From positions 214,291,494-214,355,493 of the forward strand of contig NC_059471.1 of assembly GCF_018139145.2 (NCBI RefSeq): DNA of 64,000 nt, given 5' to 3'. Numbering within the stretch: position 1 is the stretch's first letter; every line of letters starts with the position of its first letter. Under the pieces are notes generated by a model. The model saw only the letters and a program-made list of their open reading frames with translations. It had not been told where the DNA came from and ran no database searches. Positions 1 through 13,200 of the stretch are shown piece after piece. The stretch comes from Gymnogyps californianus (Eukaryota > Chordata > Aves > Accipitriformes > Cathartidae). A program made the translations under genes and the position numbers.

Positions 1-3000
1 CCCTGGCAGCCACGGTCACCCCACCTGTCCCCAGCTGTAGACCATGACTTTTCTGCTCCAGATTTGGGGAGTGCTATCTTCTAGCCCTGGAGGTGGCTGT
101 TTCAAGCCCTAGGTTCCAGCTGTGCTGACAGCTCATTCACCAGCACAGCTTCTCGACTCAAATGCACTGGAGTGGCAATTCATTCTCCACCTTTCCGCTC
201 AATTTCATCCATGCTAATTTGGGGGAAATGGAGGAATCTTCCTCCACCGAGTTATCCTCTTTTAAATCCTGATTTAAAACTTGTCTGACAGCTACAAACC
301 ATTCCCAACTGGCAAAAATGGATTTTTTTTTTCAGCTGTTCTGTATTGCTACTTCCAGACATCGTCTCCTTTAATCCTTGCTCCACCCTCCACACAAAAA
401 TGCATCTATCCAGGCAAACACATTGGGAGAACTGTTTCACCTTACAACACCTGGCACAAGGGCTCTGGACCCTTCAACAGGACTTCCTCAGTGCGAGTGG
501 GTTAGATCTGTGCCCACCTTATCCCCAAAATGAATCAGTGTTGTATGTACAGCCGTGGAGGAACGATCTGGCCCTCACCAGGGAAGAAATGGTTAATCTT
601 CTGCCTCGCAGGAAAGCGCCTTTGGCAAGAGTTTCAGTGCAATGACTCACTGGGGCCAGGGGGGAGTGGAAGTGCAAAGACCCCATCAGCAGCGGAGCAG
701 CTTGGGAATCCCAGGGCAGCCTCAGCCCTTGGCTCCTCAGAGCCAGGAGAAGTTCCAGCTGTGGCCTTACAAGGCCAGAAGGAGAAACTTGCTGCTGTGT
801 CCTGACTGAAGCCGCTGCCAGGCACTCTCTGCATGAAGAGCTTTGCAAACCCTTGCCTGGGGGCTGGTGGAGACTGGAGGAGAGGGCTGGGCACCAAGAG
901 CACTCAGTCATAGCTGCGTACTTAAGGATTTCAAGCAGTGTATTTTTACCAAGATATTCTCCTTATTTAAAGTCGCTTTTGCCTGCCAGCTCCTGAATCA
1001 TATCCAGCCCTCTGGAGGGAAGTCACGTCTCTCTCGCAGCCCATTTATGGGTGCGGAATATTGGTAGCAAAGTGTGTGTTGCCACGCCGTGAGGGCTGCA
1101 GTCTTTAGGATAAACGTGGAGGTCCTTATGGGCTGGGAGGAGAGATGGAAACACATAGGATGAGCCAGGCAATTCAGAGCATTCTGAGAGAGGTGGAGAG
1201 GCAGTTCAGCTCCTTTTGGCTCCAGTAAGCACTACAATGCTCAGGACTGGGAAGGATTAGGTCTTGAGGTGAGTTCCACCTTCTCTATAGTTGAGCTACT
1301 CAGCCTCTTGGAGGCAATGCTGGGAGACAGACACTTCCAGACAGTGACTCAGCCCATCCTAAACCCTATCCAAAACAGATGGGGTGGATTGCTCTCTGGA
1401 GGTGTCTTTCCCTGCCTGGAGAGGGATTAGATGCAATGCCCAGCTTTCTAATGACTGAGTTGGGAAAGCTGAATCCCACTTTTCAATTTTACTGAGGATG
1501 AGGTAAAAGCTACAGGAGAATGAACCATATGGCCTCCCTCATTCTGTTTGCTTTGGAGCAAAACCATGTGCACATACACACACTTGTACATATGTTTGTA
1601 TGCACATACATTATACAAATTCAGAGTGGTGTTTTTTTTTTTTTAAATTGCAGAGACAAGCACATGATAGAGATGCCAGAATCCAGGCTGTCTGTGCATG
1701 TGCATTAAAATATGACAGAACTTTTTCCTGGGAAAAACTGACTCAACTGTGAGAAAAATAAGAGACAAAAAGGAAAGAGAGAATGAAAGAAGGGGAGAAA
1801 GAGATGGTCCCAACCCCACATTTGGCCCCTGTATGAGGGCGTGGGGAAGTGCTGCATTTTCTAGGAAAGTCTGCTTCAGTTCCCTCCTGACCATTCTGCA
1901 ATTCTAGCTTGGATGCTGTGTATACACAAACTGCACTGCTGCTCTGCGATGTTTCTCCTTTTCTTTTCCTTTTCTTTTGGCTGAACACAGGCAAGAATGT
2001 CAAAAGGAATTTCTGAGCACACCGGAGGTGAGATGCAATCTTTCTGCATTTTGTAATGGGAAAGGCCTACTGGATCGAGAGCTGGAAACTCCAAGTTTTG
2101 GAAAGCTCTCCATTCGTGGCCTTGGCATCATTACTAAAGTAGCCTGTGTCTTGGTTTTCACTTCTGTAAAAAGGGACTGTGAATGTTTGAGTGTCCCTCT
2201 GAAGGGTGATGTCATGTATTATCTGATGCATTTTTACAATACAAAGGCTATCGTAAAAGAGGAGATGAGAGAGGATAAAACCTTCCCTTCTTTTTCAAAT
2301 AACTGCTATTTAGCTCATCTTAGCAAGTTCTCTATGGACTGTTAGACTGGGGAGACAGCTTTCATGTTTGGGGCAGGCATTCATTTTCTTCGAGGTTTAT
2401 TTGGTGCACATCATGATGTGAACCTGGTGGGGTTCTCCCCTTCTCTTTGAAAGAGCCTCTTCCACCAGCATTTGGTTTAGTATTCTTAGCTATGAAACAT
2501 TCATAAAATGCATGGTGGTGAGACGTGGAGCAGTGTTCCAGCTAAGAAAATGGAAGGATGAATCCTGTGATTCCTACAGAGGAAAATGGTTTATACAGAG
2601 GACAGAAACAGGCAGGGAAGGACTCCAGATCTGGCTCCAAAATGTTTGAAGCTATGGGAAATATTCCCCTTAACTTCAGATGGACTGGAAGCCAAGTCAC
2701 CAGCTGGGAGGATTAGAGATTCCACTGCGGTGGGTAATTTGTTTGCAGTTGCATCATTGCATCATCAGCTTCGATGTAGAATCCAGAGGGATATTGATGA
2801 CACAGCTTGATCCGTCCTTTGAGCTCCTTTCCAAACTGTCTTTACATAGCAACATCAGGCCTAGAAACGTGTGGTTTCCAGCACTGCTGATTACCTTTTG
2901 TATTTTTCCCGGACAAGCCCTTCACATATTTCCCTGATAGGCATGAGAGAAACCTTTAAATGCTGATGAGTCCACCACATTATTTCCTGCATAGCTTTCC

Positions 3001-4067
3001 TTGGAATTTGAAAGGCTTAATGGTGGCCAAGAAGGGCCAGAGCTGAGAAGCTGCTGATCCCTCTACTTACAGATATTGCCTCACATTCCTCCCATGTGTT
3101 TTGCATCCAAATACAGGGTATGTTTGCAGGGACAGAGAGTGCTTTTGGGCATCTTCTCTCAGCTGGTCTTACTAAACTGAAGTTTGTCTCCATGTGAACA
3201 CAGCTGCATGGCTGCTAAATCAAAGTTGGTCACACTGGGGAGAACTGGACACATCTGCGCTCTTCCTGTTGGCTTATCCTCAGTGGTCTGTCTTTCCCAT
3301 CACCCAGGAACCTTAACATCTCTCGCTATGAACTCATTTTGATACCAGCTTTCCTCACTCTGGTTGCCTATATTTGCATAGGATGATGTAATATATCATC
3401 AGAGCAATATAATGTTGGCATGTTGCTGGAAAAACAACATGCCTGGGACAAAACTGACTAGCAGGCAGAACCTGCAATGACTAGTCAGGGCTTCTTTTTA
3501 TATCTTATTCATTTGAACATATTAGCTTAAACGTTTGTTATTTGCTGGAACTATTCATTGGAGTATGTATATACCAACTGGTATCCTAATTATGAACAGA
3601 GCATGTGCATCCTTGACATATTGAGAGGTATTTTAACTTATAAATAACCTTTTAAATTATATGCCACTTACAGCTTACTGCAAGTCTAGAGGGCTTTAGA
3701 AGAACTCCACGAGGTTTTTGGTATTGGTCAACATTATTCAGTATCCCTTAGTTCCGAGCATGGTTCTCCCAGTCACTGGGAGCTTTTAATCTAATTGTCA
3801 TGCACGATTTTTAAGCTTAGTTAGGTCTAGACATGTGTCTCACAGCTTTGCAAAATCTTTTGGGCAAGAGTTGTTCTTTCATCTTATAGCACCTGGCACC
3901 ACAGAGATCAGGCCTTGAGACAGGGAAGGACATCCCAATTTTCTTCATAAGCCAAACTGGCAGTGTAGAAATACCTACAAAATCAATAAATATCTTAAGA
4001 ATTAAATTCTTGCCCACTAAAGCAGTGACAGTTGTGCCTACTGGTCTCTTTTCTCTTCTCTTTCTAG
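1..4067 (+). other. ITIH5: ITIH5 intron (partial)
   Basis: Intronic sequence leading to the acceptor at 4066-4067. I looked for the preceding VWA exon with the DxSxS motif and for the VIT domain in all frames and saw neither. A mostly unique, AT-moderate sequence with a short poly-T (1632-1644) and a purine-rich tract (1752-1805). Confidence 0.7.
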
Positions 4068-4239
4068 ACCAAAGAAGCTCTCTTCACAATTCTCCAGGAC
4101 CTAAGGCCTGAAGACCACTTCAATATCATTGGCTTTTCCAACCGAATAAAGGTCTGGCAGCAGGACCGGCTGGTGCCAGTTACTCCAAATAATATAAGAG
4201 ATGCCAAAAAGTACATTCATAACATGTCGCCTACTGGAG
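4068..4239 (+). CDS. ITIH5: ITIH5 exon: VWA domain, first visible part
   Basis: The acceptor is a long pyrimidine tract ending TTTCTAG, and the donor is G|GTATGA. The exon starts in phase 0 and ends after one base of a glycine codon. It encodes 57 residues beginning [18 protein letters not shown] and ending NMSPTG, part of the Rossmann-like VWA fold. It has one residue more than human ITIH5, as I recall it, just after KVW. Confidence 0.9.
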
Positions 4240-7200
4240 GTATGATCCAGAGATACGAACGGGATTAATTTTGCTATCCAGTTAACTACAACAGAATGGA
4301 AAGTGGTGAATGTGGTCCTGTAGCAATAAAAAGACATTGGGACTTAGGTCATGGGACAAGGGGGCCCCTTCCCCACCTCCACTCAGGGTTATGTCACAGA
4401 AGGTGGTGCCCTTTATCAGCGTACATGATGGGAAGGTGTTCCCAGATCCAGTCATATGACCTGATATACTTATTAAAGTCAAGTTGGGCCCATTCTCCCA
4501 TTTATCTGGTGAGACCCTCAGAGTGGGAAAGTTCCCAAGGTTATTTCTCGAGGACACAGGAAAAAATACCATATCCTGGTGAAGGACACACAGGACCAGC
4601 ACTTGTGCAGTTTCTGAAAGCCTGTGTAAAAGCAGGCACATGGTTTTGTTTGGGCTGGAAACTCCACGGATGAACTACCCAGTGTAGGCTGTAGGATTGC
4701 CTTCTGCAAGAGCTGGTTCCTCAGCTAGTACTGTTGTCTTCTTGTCTTTACCAAGGAGCAGCCAGAATGACATTTAAGAATTTTTTGTCCTTTTTTGCTT
4801 GTACCTTCTTGCCAGGAGTGAAGAGGGGAGAGGAGGAGACCCCAGAACAGTGGCAGAGTGCAGGCATGATTTTGAATTTGATTCAGTGGTCTCCTATGAG
4901 GCTACGGACACTAGTATAAAAAAAAAACCACAGTGAGGTTTGTAATCAAACATACTTTGGCAGCTGTGCCCATCCTAGCTGAGCACTCCCCGGGTACGCA
5001 GAAAGCTGCAAAATGACCTATGCAAATCCTTCCCCATGCAAGCAGTCTCAGCTGGTTGAAGGTCAGACAGGGCCTTCCATGGCTGCCCCTGAGCAGTGAC
5101 CACTCCTAGCAAAGGAAACCCTCTGATGGAAAAATACAGCAAACAGGATGGTTTGCTGTACTGTTTGTATTATGAGAGGAAGAGTTTAGGAAGTGGTCAA
5201 GGGACCTGCCCAGTTAAACAATTACCAATAGTGGGACTATACTCACAGTACAAAGCTTTTTACTCCTGAAGTGCCAAAAGAGCTGTGCAGGAACCAGCTG
5301 AGGAACCTGCCAGAGAACAAAAGTAAAAGGAAATGATTAACTCAGGTTCAACAGGAAGGTGCAGTGATTCTCCGCTACAGGCCAGTGGTACTTTAGTTTT
5401 GGCTAACTCTGCATTTTCCTATAAAGGTGCTGTCGCTTGAGTATCTTCCAGTGAACGTGAATGCACTCGGGCTCACAGATCACGCACACGAGGAACGTGC
5501 TGTGCTTACACCTCTGTGTCATACTCACACACCAAAGAAATGGGAACAAAATATTGCTGCTGAATATTTGTGCACGTGGCAAAAGGCAGTTTTCAGTGCT
5601 TGGTAGCTTCTGTGATATGGCTGGGTTTGAAATGACACTATCATCTGCCACATGGGATGGTTTTCTTTTGTTTCTGGGGAAAAAATTCTTTCTGAAATTT
5701 TGGATCTGGATGGAGACTGAGAGAGTATTAGGATACTTAGGTGCAGGGTTTTGGTTCAAAACCATTTTGGAAAAAACACAGTCTGGATTTTGAGGACTTC
5801 TCAGAAGTCTTAGCCCCTTTCCTGTTCCTTTGCTTGCTGCAGTCACTGGAGCTGTGCACACTAAATTTCTAGGTACATGATGCATGGTCAGACCTGCTAG
5901 CACATCCTTGCTGATAACCTCCCTAGATATCCCCTTCTGGACCCCTAGGAGGAGTCTGCTGTGTATGGCTCTTAACCCATTTCACCTGCTTTTTTCTGAG
6001 AGCTGTTTTTAACCCAGACATACTAACCTTGCAAAGGTTCCACAACCAATCCCTCTTTGCTTTGACTAGCACAAAAAATACATGGAGCAAGGAGATACCT
6101 GTACTCATTTTCCTGCTTTCTTTTTTTCTGAATAAGCAGTAGGTTTGAATCCTTTTCATGGCTATTCTTCTAAAGTACATCTGTTCCCTCATTTATGTTC
6201 TGTTTTGTCCCTCTCCCCCCACTTCAGGCAGCTCCATTCTTCACTAGCCAGTTGTTTTGTGAAAACACACTTTGGCTAACAAAGCCATTTCGCTTCCCTT
6301 TAAACTTTGTTAGCCCCTGGGGTTTGAAGAACAAACCCAGCCACTTGTTTTCCCATTTGAAGGCTTTTTTCCTCTCTTCAAATCTTGTGCCCTGCAGACA
6401 AAATGAGCAGAACTTGTTTTCCCAGTTCAGATACCATCTGGGAGAGTCCCTAATTAAGTTTAACTGTTTTTTTTATGTACCGGCAGGACATGGTATGTGC
6501 TGTGACTCTGCTTACCATGGCTGACTATTGTACATTAAGACATTCAAGGATACAGCAATTTCATGTCATAAACTGCAACTCATAATTCAATTCATAAGAT
6601 TATAAACACCTATGCCAGACTGGTGCTGAGTAACAGAGCGGAACTGAGTTAAAGGGCTAGTGCAACCTCATGTAGAGAAAAGGAACATCCTAATGAACAG
6701 AGATACTGTCATCGTACTAAAGGGAGCTTAGGGAAATTAGTTGTACCGCTCTTAGAAGGAGAAATGAGCTAATCATTTTGGTACCTTCCCAGGGACTAAT
6801 ATTAATGGTGCTCTCCAGACTGGTGCAAAGCTGCTAAATGATTACATTGCTCAGAACGACATTGATGCCAGGAGCGTCTCTCTGATCATCTTCCTCACGG
6901 ACGGGAGGCCCACTGTTGGGGAAACACAGTCGTCCAAAATCCTCAGCAACACCAAGGATGCGATCCGTGATAAATTCTGCCTCTTCACCATCGGCATTGG
7001 CAATGATGTAGACCACAAGCTGCTGGAGAGGATGGCACTGGAGAACTGCGGCATGACGAGGCATTTCCAGGAGGATGAGGATGCAGGCAGCCACCTCAAA
7101 GGGTTTGTTCTGCTTTTTCTGTGCATTTCTCTGCATTGGGTCCTCTGGGGTTTCGGGAAGGGTTTTGGGAAGGAAAATCCTCTAAGGAGACATCACAAGA

Positions 7201-10200
7201 GATGGGAGTTTCTCTGAGGCTCAACTCTGGCTGAGAGAGGCAAAGTATGCTCAGATACTGAGGATGCCTACCCAGGAATTGTCTCCTTCCCAGCAGACCC
7301 CCTGAGCTGTACTGGAGCTTCCCAGCCCCTCAGAACAAGGCATTCATTTCCCTAATTTAGATATAGTTGTTTTCATAGAATCATAGAATGGTTTGGGTTG
7401 GAAGGGACCTTAAAGAACATCTAGTTCCAACCCTCTTGCCATGGACAGGGACACCTTCCACTAGAAGAGGTTGCTCAAAGCCCCATCCAACCTGGCCTTG
7501 AAAACTTCCAGGGATGGGGCATCCACAGCCTCTCTGGGCAACCTGTGCCCGTGCCTCACCACCCCCATAGTGAAGAATTTCTTCCTCATATCTAATCTAA
7601 ATCTACCCTCTTTCTGTTTAAAACCATCACCCCTTGTCCTATCACTACATGCCCTTGTAAAAAGTCCCTCTCCAGCTTTCTTGTAGGCCCCCTTTAGGTA
7701 CTGGAAGGCTGCTATAAGCTCTCCCCGGAGCCTTCTCTTCTCCAGGCTGAACAACCCCAACTCTCTCAGCCTGTCCTCACAGGAGAGATGCTCCAGCCCT
7801 CTGATCATCTTCATGGCCCTCCTCTGGACTTGCTCGAGCCCGTCCATGTCCTTCTTATGTTGGGGGCCCCGGAGCTGAATGCAGTACTGCAGGGGGGGTC
7901 TCACCAGAGCGGAGCAGAGGGAGAGAATCACCTCCCTTGACCTGCTGGTTACGCTTCTTTTGATGCAGCCCAAGATATGGTTGGCTTTCTGGGCTGCAAG
8001 CGCACATTGCTAGGTCATGTTGAGCTTCTCGTCAACCAACACCCCCAAGTCCTTCTCCTCATGGCTGCTCTCAATCCATTCTCCGCCCAGCCTGTATTTG
8101 TGCGTGGGATTGCCCCGACCCATGTGCAAGACCTTGCACTTGGCCTTGTTGAACTTCATGAGGTTCACATAGGCCCACCTCTCAAGCCTGTCAAAGTCCC
8201 TCTGGATGGCATCCCTTCCCTCCAGTGTGTCGACTGCACCACACAGCTTGGTGTCATCAGCAAACTTGCTGAGGGTGCACTCGATCCCACTGTCCGTGTC
8301 GCCGACAAAGATGTTAAACAGTGCCGGTCCCAATACCAACCGCTGAGGAGCACCACAGATGGACCCCATCAGCCCACAGTAGACCATGTTTCTCAAAGCA
8401 AGTCCCATGTTTTGGGCATGTAAACCTGGAGAGATGGGAGGCATGAGTGCCACCTTTCCGCAGGTGGATGGAGGGAGGAAAGTATGCATTGCTCACTTCA
8501 AATTGACAACATAAACAGCATGGAGGGGCTCAGGAATGGAGATCCCAGTTTGGGGCAATAAATTATTTCTTTATTTTTTGAAAAAGATAACCTTATGCCC
8601 AAACTCCTAAATATTCGACTTTGAAAAATACACAAGGCTCATTCCTAGGATGATCAGGTAGTCGCTTCATTCCCTCGTTCTTTGTGATCCATACTCCGAA
8701 CAAGTTTCCTGTAATCCTCATCATTCAGTAGGACCAGTTCTTCTTCTGTGATCAGGGAGCTGTAGTCCAAGGGGAGATGCTAGTGAGGAACAGCAAAAAG
8801 ATATCTGAACCACAGCTCTGTCTAAAATGTCAGGCAGTGTGTCAGTACTCACAGGCAAAAATGATGGGCTTTCACTCCCAAAATGTTAGTGTTTTGAACC
8901 TCAGAAACCAAAAAGAGACAGTCACTGAGCAGAGACCTCTCACCTAGCTAGTGTCTAATTCATCTGGAGTAATGAGACCATGCACCTTCCACTAGATCTT
9001 TTCTTTCTGTGGTGGTTATGCGTGGACAAGAGTGTCTTCCTTTTAAACCGGATTTTGTACATCCATCTGCCGCTCCGCCCGTATCATTTGCTTCTCAGAA
9101 CATGCATTTTGGATAGCAAGTGGCATTCCCTGGCAAATGAAGGATGTGCTGATTGATTGGGCCACAGGAACCCAGCACTGCAAGTACATGTTCAAACACC
9201 TCTATCTGATAAACAGCTCACTGTTGATCAAGCTCAGTGAGGGCAAACCCATTTGGCATCTGGTGCCAAATTTATACAGAAAGGCACAATTACTTGCTGG
9301 AGGCCAACTCAAATCGCTGTTGGAGGAAAAGTCTACATGGGTGCCAATGTCATTTTTGATTTTTGTGGTCAGTGGGTTGTATGTTTACACAGATACTTCC
9401 TTGCATTGTACTGTAAGACAGGTTGTATCCCTCACTCCACTATTTGTTATACCCCAGGAGTTATTTCACAGAAAGTTCTCAGGTTTAATTCACTCATGTT
9501 TTAAAATGCATCGAGGTCTCTGCATCAAAGACACTGAGTGCTCAGAGAGACTTTAAAATAAAGCCAACCAATTCAGGCTTTGGGTTTCCTTGGAGAGAGA
9601 ATAAAACAGAAAGTGTGACTCTAGCTTCCAGACAATCTGTTTAAGCAGATGTGAAAAATAAATGCAGCCTGAACTAAAAAAGGGCTGAGGCCAGTTCTTT
9701 GTTTATTTACCAAATCAGACTCAAATGACTTGCCAAGAGATGAGGAGTCTGGCATTTAAATGGGAAATATGGCATTCTTGGAGCAGCTTGGGAAGATCCA
9801 TCAAAAGCACATCGCTGCAGGGAAAACACAGTACTGTAAACTTAGGCCTTGGCCCCTTGTAAAGGCTTTCTGGCCTGTCCAGTGCAAAGTATTGTCACAA
9901 GTATGGTAGATCGTGCTAGATTATAGCATTATAGGCATTATATAAAGCATTACAGGGTTAAACTCTGTGGTTCCACAGAAGTCATTGCTTGCTCCAACAG
10001 ACAGTCAGCAATAAGGCAGCAGTGAGTTCTCTTCTCCCAGTCCTCCTGTATTTAGTAGTTAGGATTCCTCCATTCCTTGGAAATGTCCTCATTTATGGGG
10101 GCATAGTGAGATTCCTTCTTGATTTTCTTTCTCCTCTGACCCTGGGAAAACCATGTTCCTGCCTGTCCCACACTGACCATCCCAAACTGCATTATCTAGG

Positions 10201-13200
10201 GCTCTTCCAGTGACAGAGAAGCTTTGGTTCAGATACTCTCCAGCTTTGGGGGGCCTAGCATCTTGGTCTTACAGTTTCTGGCTCTGGAATACCATGCATG
10301 ATACCACGCATAATACCATGCGTAATACCACTAGAAAACTATGGGTAACAGCATCTCTTCAAAGTACACTTTGAAATAACTAGGGTGCTTTCTGTGAGCC
10401 TGAGAAGCCAAGAATTTCCTTTTGATGGACACACTCTCTTAAGCAAACTTAAGTTGTCACAAATATCTCCCTGCAGAGCTCTTGAATCGTAGTGGAACGT
10501 AGGTGACTGCCAGACCATGCTGGGATGCTTCTGAACATACTTAAGAGACTCTGTTTAGATGCCTAAGAAACCCTGAAAACTAAAATGAGGCAGAGAATAA
10601 TTCTGGTTGAAAAGGGACCTCTGGATGTCATGTAATCCAGCCTTCTGCTCAGAGAAGAGCTAACTTCAAATTTAGGTGAGGTTTCTCAGGGCCTTGTCCA
10701 CTCAAGTTTTGAAAATCTCTAAGGGTAGAGACTTCTCCATCTCTCTGGGCCCAGTTACAGTGGATGCAGTAGTTAAATTTGGGGCCTGGTAGCTCTAACT
10801 GCTCCTGAATATTGTAGGAGCTATATTAGATAGTCTGACTGTATCCTTGGCCATGTATAAGTGCAAGAGTGTGTGCATACACTTGGATGAACAGTACTAG
10901 TGGTGAGAAATGTGTCTTTGTTTAAGGTTCTATGATGAAATAGGAACACCCCTTCTCTCTGACATCCGTGTTGATTACCCTGATGACAATGTGGAGCAAG
11001 TCACCCAGAACTTCTTCCCTAACTACTTCAATGGCTCTGAAATTGTAATAGCTGGCAAACTCATCAACCACACCTCAGATAGTCTCCACGTGGAGGTGAC
11101 TGCTAGCAACTCCAAGAAGTACATCCTCCTCAAAACAGATGTGGCTATTGACCTGCCAAGCAGGAATGACATCAGAGGTGTCCCTGGCCTGGAAGATGGC
11201 AAAGGTGATAAAAATTACATTGAGAGGGCATGGAGTTACCTCACCATCAAGGAATTGCTTAACTCCTGGTTGAAGAGTGATGACAATCAGGAAAAAGACG
11301 ATTTGATGGAGAAAGCCAAGTCAATGGCCCTGACTTACAATTTTGTTACTCCCTTCACCGTTCTGAAGATGAGAGAGGCTGGGCTCCATTCAGAACCACC
11401 TCAAGAGGAGTTCATCAGCCCTTCTACTGATGGCATTGGTGAGAAGTTGCAGAGCTTGCAGGGACACAAGGCACCACCAGGTACGAGGGGAAAATAACCA
11501 TGTGCTGGTAAGAAATCTTTTTGCATAGGTAATATCTCATGGCTGACTCTGGCAACAGGGATGATCTACCCAATGAACCGAGGGGTGGTAAACAGAAAGC
11601 TGAGATTTTCATATTGATTTTGCTAATTGTGGGCTGGGTGACCTTGAGCAAACCTTTTAGGCACCTGATTCACCTCCTGGAAGCACTTAGTGCTCTGTAG
11701 AAACTATTGAAGAAAAATTGGTATGCTAAACGAAGCTTAAAGTAGCTGCAGGAATATGTCCCATAATCTCGCTGAATAATATTTTGGGAACGTTATTATA
11801 CTATGGCTTTTTCTGCTGCTCAATGAGTAATTGTAACAGCCTTCCTTCCCCACTTCTAGGTATACACAGACAGCAAGATAAACAAAGAATTAAAATCTCC
11901 AAAACTTCAGGTCAGTGCCTATTTTCATGCCTTTAATAATCCAAAATAATAGTGGCTGATTTATGGAAACCTCAGTTGCATGCCACTGTGGTACAGCCAT
12001 CCCGATGGATCAGCCAAAATCCTATTTACTAGATCTGCAGAGTAGGGAGGAAAATGAAAACAAAAACAAAATATAGAGAGGATCAGTAATGAGAAGAAGT
12101 GTGAGGAAATATAGCAAGGCAGATGATCTACAACACTCGATCCTCATGTTTGAGACTTCTGTAGATTAGGGGAGAATAGGAAGCACATTCTCTCTGTACT
12201 AGAACTAGTCACAAAACATTTTATAAAGTAATGTTGCTGAAACATAAAAAGTGTTGTTAAAGGCAAAAAAAAGAAGAAAATTCTACAGTGTTTTGCTATT
12301 TCCCTGTTGGTTCTGCACCCCTACTTAACATCCTTTTTCATACATTAAACACTGAAGAATAAGCACAGATCAAGAATTTAGACCTGAATTTCACTGGATA
12401 AGGTCAAATTTACCTTAAAAACTAGGGGTTTGGTTTGTCTTATTATTAATAACAACCATCTGGTAGTTGATGATAGGTCAAGGATTGTTGAAAAATTAAG
12501 GTCGTGGGATTGTTTAAAATCTGCTGTTGACTGCTCCAATCTGATATTGAGGACCAGGAAGGTTCAGTGTGAGGTGTGCCCCTGCAGCAGTCCTTGGTTA
12601 GAGGATACATTTTTGTGTGCTGTGGGGGATGTAGCCTCCCAACAGAGTATGGAGAAAAGTATAAAATACCTGCATGACAATTCCCATAAATTACTGAAAT
12701 GATATTCCAGGAAGAAAATATCGTGGTTTTCACCTGGACTGCTTTGGGTTTTGAGTTTTCATTGAAAACCCAACGTCTTCTGTGAGAAAAACAAAACAAA
12801 ATAAAATAGTCTTTGTGAAAAACAAAGCAAAACTTGGCATTTCCTGGCAAACTCCATCCAACCCTCTAAAAACAACAAACCGGGAGGTCTTAGAAAAAAC
12901 AGGGACAAACACAATTTGAAAAGCAGTTTTGTTACATTCCTGGACACTGCGGTTTTATGTAAGTCTCTCACATTTGTCTCTTTTTCCATGTCTTCTCAGC
13001 GGATGGAGACCCTCACTTTGTCATAGATTTTCCCTCCAGCAAGTTCTCTGTCTGCTTCAATATTGACGGAGAACCAGGGGACATTCTCCGACTGGTCTCT
13101 GATCATAAGGAATCTGGTAAGCAGCCAAGCAAAGCAGTTGCTTGTGGAGGAAAGCTGAAGTGCAAGGCCAGCTCTCTGGCAATGAGACTAAGCACCAAGG

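Larger units (their letters stand above)
7103..10926 (+). other. ITIH5: ITIH5 intron with CR1 and candidate antisense exon
   Basis: A 3.8-kb intron. It contains a 1-kb CR1 on the minus strand (7372-8390), a candidate antisense terminal exon (8654-8779), a small 12-bp triplication (10290-10331) and a degraded CR1 3' fragment (10600-10770). The rest is unique sequence without recognisable coding content. Confidence 0.7.

Noticed and set aside
7461..8489. Minus-strand frames of 159-170 codons resembling a reverse transcriptase
   Set aside because: Part of a truncated CR1 LINE, not a host gene.
8848..8900. Possible upstream exon for the antisense candidate, ending at a GTGAGT on the minus strand
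   Set aside because: Its only open frame ends in the wrong phase to join the exon at 8779.
9137..9556. Plus-strand frame of 139 codons, GGQ/GGKV words suggested a hexapeptide-repeat protein
   Set aside because: No repeated hexapeptide pattern holds up and no splice support. Treated as chance.
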